Source: Ascaphus truei (Eukaryota > Chordata > Amphibia > Anura > Ascaphidae). Taken from it: a stretch of DNA of 64,000 bases. This document shows, in pieces, positions 63,023-64,000 of the stretch; position 1 is the stretch's first letter, and the number at the start of each line of letters is the position of its first letter. Position numbers and translations under genes: made by a program. The stretch covers positions 137,692,356 through 137,756,355 of the forward strand of contig CM071570.1 in assembly GCA_036426205.1 (NCBI GenBank). The letters are read 5' to 3'. The notes below the pieces were generated by a model. The model was not told the origin of the DNA. It ran no database searches and was given only the letters and a program-made list of their open reading frames with translations.

Positions 63023-63386
63023 TTATGGGGGTTATAGGGGACGGCTTTAAAGACAACAGCTCGCAAACGCCCCCATGTGTTTTTACACGGCATTGCAGTA
63101 TTGCAGCCAGCGGGAATAAAATGCTTAAATCACAGCCGCGAAAATAACGCTATATACCCCGGGAGAAAACGACACAAAACCGCACATCACCGGGATCTTC
63201 TGAAATTCGCGGAGCTAGCCAAGTAAGAATAAAGTTGGTCGCCAGTGTACTTGTCGTAAGTAGGATTCCAATTTTTGTCAATTAGATGACCACCTGTACA
63301 GCACTTGTTGTTATATGCATTGGTTGATATGTATTGTTTTTAATAAATGGTACTTTTTTTCACTTATCTGTCCTAGTCCCTTAGAC
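63023..63386. other. unassigned DNA
   Basis: GGGTTATAGGGGACGGC at about 63030 is loosely inverted at 61710-61785 (GCCGTCCCCT, CCCCTATAACCCC). The four palindromes may therefore lie within one larger element, not proven. Confidence 0.35.
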
Positions 63387-63676
63387 CATGGGTGCTTAAA
63401 CTGGGGGGCATGAGATTTACCAGAGGGGGTGCAGAGGTTACAGAGGACCCGGCTCTTCCCCAAGGCATTTAAATTAAATGCAGAGGGCCTCTGTAATTTC
63501 CCTTGGCATTGAGCGATGCGTCGTAATGGCAACGTTGCATCACGTTACCATGGCAACGTGATGTCACATGATACCTTGGCTCCAGCATCAAATTACGCTG
63601 CGGTAAGGGGGGCACTAGCAGGGAGGGGACAGCATGATGGGGGGGGCGCAGGGCGAAAAGTTTGCGTACCCCTGTC
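63387..63676. mobile_element. hAT-like MITE
   Basis: Left ATGGGTGCTTAAACTGGGGGGCAT and right GGGCGAAAAGTTTGCGTACCCCTG are imperfect inverted termini of the CAGGGGT-CCAAACT kind. The interior has the palindrome TGCATCACGTTACCATGGCAACGTGATG. AGAC lies beside both ends but an 8-bp TSD is not exact. Confidence 0.55.
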
Positions 63677-64000
63677 AGACTATCTGAGCCATTTTCTATT
63701 TTCTGAGTTATATCTCCTGCAGCTATACCCTCTAGTCATTTCTTGGCAACAACAATTTTTAAAAAATCTTTCTCTGCATACCTGAATATTATCTGACTAT
63801 CTTCCACGTGGAGTACTCTGGGTCCCGGATTTTGACTATAATCAGATCTTCACACGGTTTGAATCAATCCTTTTTATTGTTACACTATATAGTCAGTGTG
63901 TTTCACACCAGCGGCACCGTCCTAGCCACCTGTTTTCTTCATGAAGATCATGGAACTCACATTTTCTCAACTTCCATAGCTTACAGGCACAGTCCAAGTG
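63677..64000. other. unassigned DNA, possibly another PLE-type end
   Basis: AATCAATCCTTTTTATTGTTACACTATATAG and GTGTTTCACACCAGCGGCACC resemble the minus-strand layout of PLE ends (A/T-rich tail, then a TTTCAC box), but the ACGCGT palindrome is missing. The window ends inside this region. Confidence 0.25.

Noticed and set aside
1..64000. CRISPR arrays, bacterial operons, ribosome binding sites
   Set aside because: The tandem repeats are satellites or microsatellites without unique spacers, and the sequence is clearly eukaryotic nuclear DNA; the GIY-YIG domains belong to PLEs, not bacterial nucleases.
1..64000. tRNA or rRNA genes
   Set aside because: Only tRNA-derived SINE heads (2200 and 44940 regions, minus) were seen; they lack a full cloverleaf.

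Overview
This is a gene-poor stretch of vertebrate nuclear DNA, most likely amphibian. That assignment is an inference. It rests on the mix of repeats: Penelope-like elements (PLEs) with hammerhead-type ends, a sushi-type chromovirus, CR1/L2/Rex1-like LINEs, a CORE-type SINE, an L1 tail, and Harbinger-, hAT- and Tigger-like MITEs. No host gene exon, tRNA, rRNA or CRISPR array could be recognised. Every coding signal that could be identified belongs to a retroelement, and none of them is intact.

Layout. 1-5 kb: unassigned DNA with a 245-bp inverted repeat, a SINE, a 130-bp tandem duplication and a solo LTR inside a TA microsatellite. 5.1-8.5 kb: a long but broken PLE (reverse transcriptase with YIDD, then GIY-YIG endonuclease) with a roughly 260-bp foreign insert and a hammerhead-like 3' region. 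10.2-11.3 kb: a small MITE and a 158-bp PLE-end insertion with a 17-bp target-site duplication. 11.33-17.63 kb: a Ty3/gypsy chromovirus (LTR, gag, PR, RT, RNase H, INT, chromodomain, truncated 3' LTR). Its gag is split by a hammerhead-bearing PLE insertion and by a GC-rich palindromic insertion. 17.6-20.1 kb: LTR-like DNA and a pyrimidine minisatellite. 21.1-23.1 kb: the best-preserved LINE. 27.7-29.8 kb: a 2.1-kb TIR element with a 316-bp palindrome. 31.6-33.98 kb: a hAT-like MITE inside an inverted repeat, a 41-bp tandem array and a Harbinger-like MITE. 34.9-49.0 kb: a mosaic of about eight copies of one TG...CA element family (called family A here), LINE pieces, solo LTRs, an L1 insertion and PLE ends. 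49.2-53.7 kb: a LINE interrupted by a PLE fragment, with 535 bp of LINE sequence repeated on both sides of it. 55-64 kb: a Tigger-like MITE, a full family-A copy, another hammerhead PLE end, GT and GACT/GGGT arrays, four consecutive palindromes (61.86-63.02 kb) and a hAT-like MITE.

How it fits together. The window is a record of nested insertions, several dated relative to each other by target-site duplications. The recurrent theme is a set of PLE ends with a hammerhead-type layout (CUGANGA-like box, stem II, GAA, then a short palindrome). At least ten instances were found, some as very short insertions that resemble ribozyme-only non-autonomous retroelements. A second notable signal is a 10-nt complementarity between the sequence just after the chromovirus 5' LTR and a site inside that LTR, as expected for self-primed reverse transcription of the Tf1/sushi type. 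All names were assigned by reading the sequence, and coordinates of repeat edges are good to a few bases only where a TSD or TIR is quoted.
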